Made by a program: the position numbers and the translations under genes. The notes beneath the pieces were generated by a model. It did no database searches. It worked only from the letters and a program-made list of their open reading frames with translations, and had not been told where the DNA came from. A stretch of 64,000 nucleotides of DNA, from assembly GCA_039111635.1 (NCBI GenBank), contig JBCAQO010000010.1:1116001-1180000 (forward strand), written 5' to 3'. Source of the DNA: Heterobasidion occidentale (Eukaryota > Basidiomycota > Agaricomycetes > Russulales > Bondarzewiaceae). Below, in pieces: positions 12,465 through 24,839 of this stretch; the stretch's first letter is position 1; each line of letters begins with the position of its first letter.

Positions 12465-14717
12465 ATGTTCGCGAGCGTTCTCAACTGCATCATCTTAGCC
12501 ATTATCCCTATCCTCCTCAAGATCTACTTGAAGAGGCGGCGCAACTCTTCTGGCCTCCCTTATCCCCCTGGCCCTAAGCCGCTTCCTCTCATCGGTACAT
12601 CCTCGATATACCTAAGCGAGTGCCATGGGAGACGTACGCCGAGTGGGCAAAACAATTTGGTGAGCTTCGTTCTCAACGTCATCGCTGTTGATATAAACTG
12701 CTATCTACACTCTCAACAAATTCCAGGCGACATAATGTCTATTCAAGCACTAGGGCAAACTGTCGTGATCATCAATAACGTTCAAATTGCCCGGAATCTG
12801 TTGGAAAAGCGCGGCTCCAATTACTCTGACCGCCCTGTTGTCCATACATTCGAAGTGTAAGTCTTTGACCCTCTGGATACTGATGGCTGTTATCTCTAGT
12901 AGTGACCATGATGCTTTTCCAGGATGAAATTCGATTTCAACTTGGTTCTGGCGAGATATGCAAGCGGTAAGTGGAAGATCGGGCGGAAGCTTGCCGACCA
13001 TAGTCTCCGCCAGGGCGCTTCCGTGACTTACAGGCCCATGCAAATTCGGAAAGTCCACAAGTTCTTGAGGAAAATCTCACACACGAATGATATACAAGAT
13101 GATATCAAACAGTCAGTATCTATAACGACTGTCCTCTGAAAATTGTGTATTTATCAATTTTACAGCCTGTCCGCAGACGTTATCATGTCTCTCACTTACG
13201 GATATGATATTGCAGAGAGTAACGACAAGTTTGTGATTCAGGCAGAAGATATCGTCCAGAGAGCAGCGTCTGCCTTATTGCCTGGCACGACTATGATGAA
13301 TCTCTTGCCTTTCTGTGCGTTTATTTGCAATGGATAATGTGATCTGACCTATCTAACTTTTCGATGCAGTGAAGAACTTTCCTGCATGGCTCCCTGGAAT
13401 GAGCTTCAAAAGAGACGCACTCAAGCATATAGGAGAGATGATACACTGTGTCGAAGCTCCATTCAGCTTCACAAAAGGGGAAATTGTTTGTTAATCATCT
13501 ATGTGCTTTAAACACCCTAAGCTGATATACGAACAACTGGTTCTTAGATAAAGGGGACAGCACAACCATCAATAGTGGTAGATACTATAAACTCGTCTTC
13601 CGACAAGGATCTGACGGAGGAGGAGGAATGCGCTCTGAAAGACGTGGCAGCAACGCTCTATATAGGTAAACAGTCCATGTGTTCGTGATTTCATTCATTA
13701 TGCTGATGTATGCATCGTGACAGCTGGTACAGACACGGTGAGTTACGCCGGCAATATTCTGACCGATCGGGTCCCAACTCTCACTCGATCCAGACAGCAT
13801 CAGTCTTGGCCTTCTTTATTCGGGCCCTTATCCGATATCCGGAGGTTCAAAAACGGGCTCAAAGCGAATTGGACGCTGTCGTAGGACGTGACCGGCTTCC
13901 AGAATATGAAGACAAGGAGGCACTGCCTTACATCAGCGCAATATGCCAGGAGCTCTTGAGGTGGAGGATGGTCGCTCCGCTCGGTAAATCAGATATTCGA
14001 GGAGAGGCCGCGTGCATTAACTCTTAAATGTAGGGGTCCCTCACGCAGCCATGGAGGACGATGTATATGAAGGTCTTTTCATTCCGAAAGGTATGAGCGC
14101 TCAATCATCATTCTTGGATTAGCCTGACATGGATTTGTAGGCTCCCAGATTCTAGCGAATACCTGGTATGTCCCACTGGGTAGTTGGTTCACAAGCATTA
14201 TTTCATTGCGCGAAAAAAAATTCTTTCAGGTCTATGCTTCACAATCCTGAGGCCTATCCCGACCCGGAGAGCTTTCGCCCTGAGCGTTTCTTGGCCTCCG
14301 ACAGTACACTCATCGAGGATCCTCTCTTGATTTCTGCTTATGGATGGGGCAGAAGGTGCGCATGGTCCATGCATCCCACCATCTCTCCCATGGCTGAAAT
14401 TTCAGATTGACTTAATCGCTGTCTGCAGAATTTGTCCCGGAAGGTTTCTTGCAAATACAACGATATGGTTGACTGTCGCCTCGATCTTGTCCGCTTTCAA
14501 TGTCGGAAAGGCGAGAGACGCTGATGGACGTGAAATTCCTGTGGAGGATATGTACGTCGATCAAGGAGTAGTCTGGTAAGCGGTCATATCATATGCGAAA
14601 AGAAACTAAGACTCGACCTTGCCGTTCAGTCAACCCCTCCCGTTCAAATGCTCGATTACACCGAGAGATGCGCGAGCGAAGAAATTGATCGCAGCCACTG
14701 AAATTGAGATGGATTGA
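12465..14717 (+). pseudogene. Cytochrome P450, tandem copy B, exon-1 frameshift
   Basis: Close paralog of P450-A with the same 13-exon layout. Exon 1 starts MFASVLNCIILAIIPILL and reaches PGPKPLPLIG. At about 12595-12600 the paralogs read Gly-Asn-Ile/Val, but here one base is missing and the frame turns to TSSIYLSECH. The P450 frame (..DIPKRVPWETYAEW) continues in another register until the exon's 3' splice. All later exons are sound: AGTDT, QELLRWR, FRPERF, and YGWGRR / ICPGRF with Tyr for the usual Phe at the first heme-loop position. The C-terminus CQPLPFKCSITPRDAR ends at 14715-14717. No intron of plausible length skips the lesion. With only one lesion, a sequencing error is possible; otherwise a recent pseudogene. 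Confidence 0.75.
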
Positions 14718-14779
14718 GTGTGCAAGGCTTGAGTAGCTTTCCTGTTGTATGTTCCACAATATCGACCGTGGAGATGCCT

Positions 14780-15110
14780 TTTGCCCCTCGACAATCCCAG
14801 GCGTAATGCTTATCTGCCAGCTACAATACGCTTTCCGGTCCCGATTCGTCAAGAACTTGATCGACATCCTCTTGTCGCCTTTTTGGGTGACGGCTAGCTT
14901 TACAAGCGGGTTTTCAGGCGAAGCAAAGGCACTCCATGGATGATCCGCCTGTGTCATTGGACATTGGAATTTCTCGTCATACTGATACACTTCATGGTAT
15001 AGGTGCTTAGCGTCTGTGATGACCGCTCCATGAACTCGACAACAAGTGGGGGAAATGCGCCGGCATGGCCGGTACATTACCGAACCCCAGAACAGCCATG
15101 ATAACTATTT
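14780..15110 (-). pseudogene. Broken 3'-end copy of the DUF6697 gene
   Basis: On the reverse strand this stretch aligns by eye with the last exon and last intron of the gene at 18821-21147. A 3' splice site followed by acgctaagc, then YDEKFQC, matches acgctaagc and YDEGFQC near 19010. The following acidic tail region (14830-14900) aligns with 18840-18900. No upstream exons are present. It sits just after P450-B, while the complete gene sits just after P450-C, so a duplicated block probably carried both. It overlaps a 162-codon reverse open frame that is not a gene in its own right. Confidence 0.65.
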
Positions 15111-15725
15111 TAAGTCAACAACGCTATACCGCTCGCAGCGACCCTGCACACTCCACTGTTGTATATTCAAACCCACGATCCACAGCGGTCGTAATGAGCA
15201 AATGATATGCTAATAGAACCTTACCGCCAGGATCATCACGTTTCAACAATGCGGTGGGAGCTCTCGCCGTAGACAGGCTCTGCAACCAGCGCCTCAGAAT
15301 TCCGATATCTACTGATCTCTACGACTCGTGTCGCTTCAGATCGCTTGCCTCGGAATGGCACTGATTCATTCTTCAAAGTTAAGCATCAATTCTGAATGCA
15401 CCATATCGAATATCTCACTCGAGTATTCTTCAATACAGACTTCGTCGCTGCCAGAAGTTCTCGGTTCAATGTCAAGATATCCAAGAACTAGGATTGTTAA
15501 TATGCTTCACAGAAGCTGCTCAATGCGGACACGCTCTAAGTGCATACGTCAAATGCAACACCCCATGAGCACTATCTCGGCGCCGCAGGCGCCACTGTGT
15601 CGAACTGTCATATAGACTCAAGGTGTTCGCCCCTGATAGAGTAATTCGTTTGTTTAAGAGCAGCTTAGGAAGACATTCCTGGTAAGTCCCCTCCACCCCC
15701 ATCCATTTCTACTTACACCTCCAAC
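15111..15725. other. Intergenic region upstream of P450-C
   Basis: No gene recognised. It holds the promoter block shared with P450-B, with ctgtcatatagact at 15605-15618 and tttaagagcag at 15653-15663. Confidence 0.5.
15653..15663 (+). promoter_or_regulatory. Conserved TTTAAGAGCAG motif, P450-C
   Basis: Ends 63 bp upstream of the ATG at 15726. Identical to the P450-B copy. Confidence 0.35.
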
Positions 15726-17961
15726 ATGTCCACGAGCGCTCTCAACTGGGTTATCTCCCTCGTTGGTCTTGTCCTCTTCACCACTTATTTGAAGAGGCGA
15801 CGCAATTCATCTGGCTTCCCTCTTCCCCCTGGCCCAACCCCGCTCCCATTCATCGGTAACGTCCTCGATATTCCCAAGCGGGTTCCATGGGAAATGTACT
15901 CACAATGGGCAGACCAATATGGTGAGTTTTTTGGCATATACGATTGATCGCCCTATTTGAATGTCATTCAATGGTTAATTCTTAAATAATCCCTAGGCGA
16001 CATCATGTCTATTCAAGCTTTCGGAGAAACCATGGTAATCATCAGCTCAGTTAGAATGGCTCGCGAGCTGTTAGAGAAGCGTGGCTCGAATTACTCTGAC
16101 CGCCCCGTCGTCCCTGCTTACGAAGTGTGAGTGGCTGTTACTCTGCTTGACTAGGAATGACAACGTGCAACGCCATGCTAGAATGAAGTTTGACTTCAAT
16201 CTGGTCTCAGCGAAGTCCACAAGTACCAAATGAAAGATTGGGCGAAAACTCGCTGACCATAGTCTTCGCCAGAGTGCCGCCATGGTCTACAGGCCTATGC
16301 AGATCCGCAAGGTTCATAAGTTGTTGAGGAAACTTCTGCACACCCACGACCTTTGGAACGATCTAAAACAGTCAGTCTGCAGATCGAGTTCACAATACTT
16401 TTGGTGTTCAATGATCTGCTTCACAGCACGACCGCAGGCATTGTTATGCCTCTTACATATGGATACGATATTGCCGACTCTGACGACAATCTCATCGCGT
16501 GGAAGATATTGCACAAAGGGCGTCTTCTGCATTGTTGCCTGGCTCAACTTTCATCAACGTATTTCCTTTCTGTGCGTATTCTTACAAATGTTACTTTGCT
16601 CTTGAAGCACTCAAGTTGCGACACAGTAAAGTACCTTCCTGCGTGGCTGCCTGGCATGGATTTTAAAAGAGAAGCACTCAGACACGTAGGAGAGATGGCA
16701 ATCACTATCGAAGCTCCATTCAGCTTCACAAAAGGAGAAATTGTTCGTCAACCACTTATCCTCGATCGTCTATCGAACGATGTTCGAATGTCTGTCAGAT
16801 GAAGGGAACGGCACACCCGTCGATTGTATTGAACACTATGACCTCGTTTTCCGAGAACGATCTTACTGAGGAGGAGGAACGCGCGCTGAAAGAGGTGGCA
16901 GCATCGCTCTACATTGGTGATTGGACTCATCATGGACTTTTTCGTTTTTGCTCATTATTTTCGTCCATGTGACTTGTACAGCTGGCACAGATACGGTAGG
17001 TTTCATCAACGATATCTTGATAAATCGGTCAAGAATAATGTTGATACAGGCAGCTTCAGCACTAGCCTTCTTTATTCTGGCCCTCATCGGATATCCTGAA
17101 GTCCAAAAGAGGGCTCAGAATGAACTGGACGCTGTTGTAGGACGTGAACGGCTTCCGGAGTACGAAGATCAAGAACACCTGCCATACATCAACGCAATAT
17201 GTCAGGAGCTCTTGCGGTGGGGATGGTCACTCCTCTTGGTTAATTCCGCGATATCAGGATGTGAACTCAGACGCTAAAACTTAGCTGTTAGGAGTCCCTC
17301 ACACAAGTATAGAGGATGACGTGTACGAAGGGTTCTTCATTCCTAAAGGTATGAAACTTCATTCGCCATCCTTTGACTAGCCTGACACAACAACCTAGGC
17401 TCTCAGATTGTGGTAAATACCTGGTATGTTGTGTGTCATATCTCAGAGCCGTTGCAAAGTCATCTCGTTGCGCCAAAAATACCTTCAGGTCCATACTTCA
17501 CGATCCTGAGGCCTATCCCGACCCAGAAACCTTCCTCCCCGAACGTTTTCTCCGTTCCGATGGAGCATTCGTCGAGGATCCTCTCGTGAATTCAGTTTAT
17601 GGATGGGGTAGGAGGTGAGCATGGCCGATGTATCTGTGACATTTCTCCCATAGATATCACATTCTTCTGCAGAATTTGCCCCGGAAGATTCCTCGCAAAT
17701 GCAACGATATGGGCTGCTGTTGCTTCCATTTTGTCCGCCTTCAACGTAAGAAAAGCGAAAGACACTGAGGGAAGAGACATTCCCGTGAATGGGGCATATA
17801 TCGATCAAGGAATTATCTGGTAAGTGAGCACGGCATGTGTATTCAAAAAAGATGCAACCTCCTCGTCTCCTAGTCAACCCTTTCCGTTCAAGTGCTCAAT
17901 CACGCCAAGAGATGCGCGAGCGCAACAATTGGTCGTGGCCACAGAAACCGAGATAGAGTGA
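15726..17961 (+). pseudogene. Cytochrome P450, tandem copy C, multiply broken
   Basis: Third tandem paralog. Exon 1 (MSTSALNWVISLVGLVLF.., PLPPGPTPLPFIGN) is intact. In exon 3, at about 16230, the Trp codon conserved in all paralogs (KW[KR]xGR) is TGA. In exon 4, near 16496-16502, four bases are missing relative to paralogs, shifting the frame before VEDIAQRASS. Near 17219 one base is missing in the sequence for RW[RK]MVTPL, and no nearby donor restores frame. Elsewhere the recognisable parts survive: AGTDT, RAQNELDAVVGRERL, YGWGRR / ICPGRF and CQPFPFKCSITPRDAR, ending at 17959-17961. Several independent lesions make it a real pseudogene rather than an assembly error. Confidence 0.85.
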
Positions 17962-18153
17962 GTGTGTCTGCCGCATAATATAAGCTGCGGGTCCCCCCAT
18001 ATCAAATAGGATCCCCGTTGGATAGTGTATAACTAGTGTATATGTACGTCGTTCCGCCTTGTAAGTTGTTGCTGTGCGTAGGAAATTGGAGTAGAGCTGT
18101 TCATCAGTTGTAACATTGCGTTGTCATTACGTGTCGTGAAGTGAGTTGCTAAT

Positions 18154-18751
18154 AGACCGTATCCGAAATGGGTTTTTTCGCACTTAGTTGTGAAACTGTA
18201 CCCCTGAATAAGTGAAAATCTCGAGCACTATCTAAGACCCATATATGGTGCGGTTGCTTGCGCACTGCGGTATTCGAGTCCCAAAGCTTGTCTGCGTTAT
18301 AAATGACATAAGCAACAACCCTGAGCTTCAGCAGTGGCTTGAAGCAGACTCATAAATAAGAAACTTCCTTTTCTTGCCCTTCCCATGAGTTCCCGCCCTA
18401 AATCATCTTCACACTCCGAAACTCTGTTACTCCAAGGCTTCCTACCTAACCTGATAGGCGAAAACTCTACAGAAAGCCTCATTATAAGTTCAGGTCATGC
18501 ATCAATCAACCAAGTGATCTGATCAACAGACATGCCTTCAATAAGGTCACGTTGCAGTCAACGAGAGCAGGCAGTTGACGATGGAATGCTCGAGCTATAC
18601 ATCTGGAGAGGATGATGCAGGACGGCACCCGAGTTGAAGTGAAGTTGGTTACGGAGGAGCTTAGTCTTGGCATAGCTTCCGTGCTGTTCCTAGGCAAGAG
18701 AAATTTACTGAAGATTTAAGTGTAGAGAAAAGTGCACTTCGGATACGGTCT
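18154..18751. mobile_element. Candidate 598-bp inverted-repeat element (MITE-like)
   Basis: Perfect 14-bp terminal inverted repeats, agaccgtatccgaa at 18154-18167 and its reverse complement at 18738-18751, are flanked by AAT on both sides (18151-18153 and 18752-18754), a possible 3-bp target duplication. The inside has no transposase frame. This pattern fits a non-autonomous DNA transposon; the superfamily cannot be set from one copy. Confidence 0.5.
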
Positions 18752-18820
18752 AATATCCTCGGAGATTCCTTCTGTGGTAAGTATACAGTCGACATTCGCA
18801 AGCGCATTGCCTACCTTGAG

Positions 18821-21147
18821 CTATAGATCATTTTCTAGGTCCGATTCGTCTGTAACTTGATCTTCATCCTCCTGTACCTTCTTTAGGGAAGGGCGAGCGT
18901 TACGGGAGGGTTTCTTTCCTTTGGAGGCTGGAGGGTTCCATTTAGGAAAAGCTTGTGCCAATGAGCACTGGAAGCCTTCGTCGTAAGCGACACATTTCAT
19001 GGTCAATATGCTTAGCGTCTGGTATGACCAACACATAAGTTCAACTGGTTGGGAAGAAATGCATCATCGCCATTACCTGTCTCCCAGAATCATACGCATC
19101 GCGAATGTCTTGAACGGAAAGAATGCTTTGGAATGTATCTTTAGCTTTAGCTATCTTGGCTTCAATTTCCGCCTTGGTAGGTTCTCTCTCCAACTCTTTC
19201 CATAAAACAATGGAAGTCCTGGTATACAACGGCCACGAATTTTTCTGCAGTATCCTTGAGCACCAGGTGTTCTTTACCTTCCAGTGAAAACCCGATCATT
19301 GACATGAAACTGTTGAAAGAAACCGGACTCACGAGTTCGTCTTGATTCTTCCATTCATCTGCACTTAGTGGCACAGCGGCGGCGAGTCGGTATTGACCAA
19401 CATAGAGCCACTCGTTGGTTTTTCTGCAAACAAACGTGCGATACTCATGCGGCCACCCCTGTTCTGCAACCGATGTCACCGTAGACCAAAGCGCAGTCTG
19501 TCCGGGAAACTTGGGTGCATCAGGGTTGTACTTGTATTTCACGAACATGAAATGATCCAAGCCATGTTCCTCGCGCTTCTTCTTCCCGATGATAGGAAAG
19601 GTGTTCCGTGAGGAGCCCCCATAGACATGGCTAATGAACAGGCGCGTGACTGCAACGTTCTGTATAGAGAAGTCGAGCGTGACAGGAATGGGTCGGCACC
19701 GACAGTAGCGATCCGCGATTGGATCGTGGCAAAGTCGAGAGAGACTTTCTCTTCGTCTTTGATTTTAATCCCGAAGTCCTGGCAGCCAGACTGAGAAAAC
19801 AGATTCCATTCGTAGAATCGGAATCATACAGTTTGTAGTTTCCTCTCAGAAACGGACCGCCTTGCTTCGCCAGATTCTTCTTTCACCGACTTTTCATGTG
19901 AGCGTGCTTCGATTGAAGCAGCAGTTTTCACACCGACGCACCACTGACATCTGTCACCTCTATGTTGTTTGGATCTATGTCGTTTGGATTTATGTCGTTC
20001 GGATCTGTTTGGTGTTGTGCATGAGGAGGAGTAACTTCGCCAGGTCACCAAATCTTGCACTGACCGATTTCGTTTGGCGCCAGGTTTGGACGTGGGTCTG
20101 TTGCTACAGGCGGCTTGAGGTTATCTGCCATTAATTCCATATTGGGTTGGTGCGCATGATCAGGTTCTTGCTGCACATTGGGCTGATCTGGATAAACATC
20201 GAGGTCCATATCGTTCGAAGGCTCAAGAACAGGAACCATGTCTGCTCGGACATCGTCAAGACCGGCAGATGCATCAGCTTTTAGGACCCCGACAAGACTC
20301 CCCTCGTCTTGCGAAATTTTGACAATAGAGGTTTCAACTCTAGGATAGTGATTCATATGTATCGCAAAATTGACATATAAACAAGGACTCACTTTGTTGG
20401 GATTGTGTCAACATCTATGGGAGTTTCAGGTTTCACGAGAGGCCGCGAGCGGCGCGGCATCACTACTTCGACTTTCAACCTTCGTGAACGAACGTGATGC
20501 TTCTCCTCCTGTTCACCGTCATCATCCACCTTGATGAACTTCTCGTCCCCATCCTCTGCCTTGACCTTCACTGAGCTGCGCCGTCGTCGAGGCATGGGCT
20601 CGTCCGCTGTCGGATCGAACATTTTGCGCTTCTTGATGTTCCTAGTGCTCTTACGGGCCGATACTAAAGATTGTTTTGTTTCTTCCTGGATGTTGAAGAG
20701 GACGAGGAATAGAATGGATGATCGCGGCACGCGGTTTGTTGGATGAGAAATGAGAATGAGACTCATTCAGAGCGGGACAAACCTCTTCCTCTGACTTCAC
20801 GCGTCCACCCAAGTTTTCCTGCAGGCTACCTTGAGTGACACTGACTGTTTTGGTATCCTCAATGTTCACTGTTTTCTGCGAGCAACCAGTCGCGGCCAAG
20901 TATCGGTTCGGAGTTTAGCACTTATGCGCCTCAGAGAAATGGACCGCGAGTAACACACCTCGTGCTCACTCCTGTGTGCTTTGATGAGTGCCTCTAGCTC
21001 GCGCACACGCGTCTCAAGCTCTTTGACGCGAACCCTGAGTTCTTGGTTCCGTGCATGAAGGGCGCGCCTTTCTGCCTCCTCGTCGCTCGGCACGTCCGAA
21101 GGTGCAGATACTGAAAGATTGGGAGGAATGGATTGTAGTATATCCAT
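18821..21147 (-). CDS. Coiled-coil / DUF6697-like protein
   Basis: Large multi-exon gene of unknown function, with a C-terminal domain I take to be DUF6697, a family I know from Agaricomycetes. The ATG at 21145-21147 starts MDILQSIPPNLS. Residues ~20-60 form a heptad-rich coiled coil (LRVRVKELETRVRELEALI). A charged, low-complexity middle with Lys/Arg clusters (STRNIKKRKMF; RRRRSSVKVK) may be nuclear-localising. The C-terminal domain runs from about YGGSSRNTFPIIG through LDHFMFVKYKYNP, EWLYVGQYRLAAAVPLS and KAEIEAKIAKAK to YDEGFQC. A 55-nt GTGAGT..AG intron at about 19275-19330 is needed to stay in frame. The acidic tail ends ..SDLENDL. A 3' fragment of this gene is duplicated at 14780-15110. 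Confidence 0.7.
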
Positions 21148-21432
21148 CCCACTGTGATTCAGACAAGAAATGATCGATAATGCCAGCAGACTTTGGCTCA
21201 AGCACAGTCGGTGGTCATCGATCGAGACAAAGGGGCTGAACTCGCGCGTTCCTACTCATTTGCCTTTTTTAGTCACAAGTACTTACGGGAAACAAATTAG
21301 CACACCGCCTCAAAGTACATGTGCATCGCCATCTTGAACTAGCGATACCACAAATACAAGGACCAAAAATTCCAAGATACATGCTACACGTTCAATATCA
21401 AGGTTGCTACCCTTTGCTAGCGGCCGAGATAC
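21148..21432. other. Short gap between DUF6697-like gene and FAD synthase
   Basis: 285 bp; no gene or clear motif. It should contain the promoter of the reverse DUF6697-like gene and the end of the FAD synthase transcript. Confidence 0.5.
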
Positions 21433-23000
21433 TTAAACCGACACCGGCTGACCCCTCCCCGCACGCTCAAACGACCCGTCCAATAGCTCATACGCAGGCC
21501 GATACCGCTCCACACTGTCCCGTTCGTCGCCAACCATATAACATGTGGCTCCGTCGTTCGCAGCGAGCAAAACGAGGCCTGCGACGTTGTTGCCCTTCGC
21601 ACGGATCTGTACCGCGTCGGCTTCTGCCGGCGCAGATGCGGGACCGCCGTTTATCATCTCCAGATTTCCATTGCTTGGTACACCGCAACTGATGGACACG
21701 AGTGCGGGAGAAGGGTGGCTAGGTCAATTGCCAGACAAGGCGCATTTGTAAATGAACAGGACTCACGATGATTGAGCATCGGCGTCGTCAGCTGTGCATG
21801 TCATACTGGCGTCCGCAGCGAGCAGCGTGAGCCCTTCTGGGATGTTATGTGCACTGGACGCAGACGGCCCGCAGTTGCAGTCGCCGACGCATGTCGTGCA
21901 CGGGTCCGAGGAGAGAATTGTCAGGCCGGATATCGAAGGGAGGGATTCTGAGGCTTTTGTGTTCCCATTCGCGGATGCAGGCTGCGAAGAGGGGACACGA
22001 AGAGCAGGATTGCGGAAAGTGTTATAGGTCGACCCGAGGGATGTGTATCTACACTTGTCTATAGGTGTCTGTCATCAAAGGCAAATGTGATGATGCACGC
22101 ACCCTTCGTCGTAGAGTTTGCAATAAGGAACGTCAAGACGTCGAAGGAACGTCCAGATGTCTGTGTAACTCCAGTTGATGATTGGGTGTATCCGTTGGAA
22201 CCGTGGCCAGTCAGAATCAGTCTGGTCACGGAATGTGAGCGTAGCTGTCCAGAGCAGATATTAGCATTCGAGATGTTTAGGAGCGAGGAAGAAACATTCG
22301 AAGGACATCCGTACCTCCATGTGGGTCATTTCTCCTCGTTCCAACCAAGATACCTTCAATCACTGGGAATCGTTCTTTGTATATCTGTAACGCCTTCTTC
22401 ATGCCCTCCCCTCCCTTCACCTTAACCTTGCCTCCTGTCACTCCCTGTGATCCGGGGACCGGCCCTCCCTCGGTCTCACTCGGCACAACGCTCTCCACAG
22501 GAAATTCGCCCTCAGCGGGCGGAACGCATCGGAATATATCTAAGCTATACGCACGCGCGGCGTCTTCGATAAAGTCTTCGAGCGCGGGGAAGGGTGACGG
22601 GAGCGGTATGTAGAGGGACTTGACTGTCTGCGAGTTGACAGATGAATTGCGCCGGGCGAGGGCACCAGCGTAAAGGTGTAGGAGGACCGTGCCTGCCGCA
22701 CGATATCATGTCAGTGCATCTGTCGTTCTCCGGAGGCGAAACGAACGGTGCGTACAGTCTTTCCCTCCGTTGAAGCTGAGTGATAGTTTCTCCAATCTGC
22801 ATGACATATGACCGACAGACGAGAGTGGTAAGTGCAATTATCCGGAACAAGATAGGAGGAGGCACTGACCCGAAGCTGTCGAGCGCGTCGTCTATGACCT
22901 TCAGCGCCTCGCTCACGAGAGGCGCGATAGGCTCATTGGAGGATGCGAGGACATATATATCACGCGCAATGGCCGCAGCATCCATCTTTGGGATTGCCAT
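21433..23000 (-). CDS. FAD1: FAD synthase (FMN adenylyltransferase)
   Basis: Transfers AMP from ATP to FMN to make FAD; cytosolic, PAPS-reductase-like fold. The ATG at 22998-23000 starts [19 protein letters not shown]. The nucleotide-binding motif [16 protein letters not shown] is split by an intron. Then come [37 protein letters not shown], the segment [19 protein letters not shown], and [17 protein letters not shown]. The C-terminal motif is [18 protein letters not shown] and the stop is at 21433. Between the NTFRNPAL and YRPAYELL motifs an insert of roughly 110 residues, poor in known motifs, is spliced in frame. It contains [15 protein letters not shown] and two similar stretches, GLTLLAAD and GLVLLAAN. 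Confidence 0.88.
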
Positions 23001-23357
23001 CCGTGTGTGTTTTGTTCTGCAAAATGATTATGAATTGTGATCCTAGGCGATGTAGTTGGAGGACGAGATCGAAGTCTGTCTTCGGCAGCGACGTCAGAAT
23101 GAGTGCCGGCCGGCCATGCCGAGATATGACTCTTATCTCTAGATTAGATCTCGTTGGTCAATCCCGGTAAATACAGGTTTGAGGGCTAAACTTTCTTTTT
23201 GCAGCATATGCAATCAAAATCCCAATTTGAGAACAGAAGCTGAGCCCGAAGACTGCCCGAACCGCACAGTTAATTAACTGCTAACATTCGCGCTTCAAGT
23301 CACCCCATCGTTCCATCTCCCTACCATCCCCGACCTTATACCACGATCCAAAAGACA
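23001..23357. other. Divergent promoter FAD1 / GDP-fucose synthase
   Basis: A 357-bp spacer between two divergent genes; no open frame of note. Probably a shared promoter region. Confidence 0.5.

Positions 23358-24839
<1,482 letters not shown>

Noticed and set aside
14589..15077. 162-codon reverse open frame as an independent gene
   Set aside because: It overlaps the end of P450-B and the DUF6697 gene fragment; only the YDEKFQC part has meaning, as a relic.
19160..19335. Apparent frameshift in the DUF6697-like gene
   Set aside because: A 55-nt intron with a GTGAGT donor and an AG acceptor joins DEWKNQDEL to VKNTWCSRI in frame, so no lesion is needed.
21433..22030. Separate small secreted Cys protein gene next to FAD1
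   Set aside because: The upstream exon reads [17 protein letters not shown] and the downstream part [18 protein letters not shown], both FAD synthase motifs, so it is one gene.
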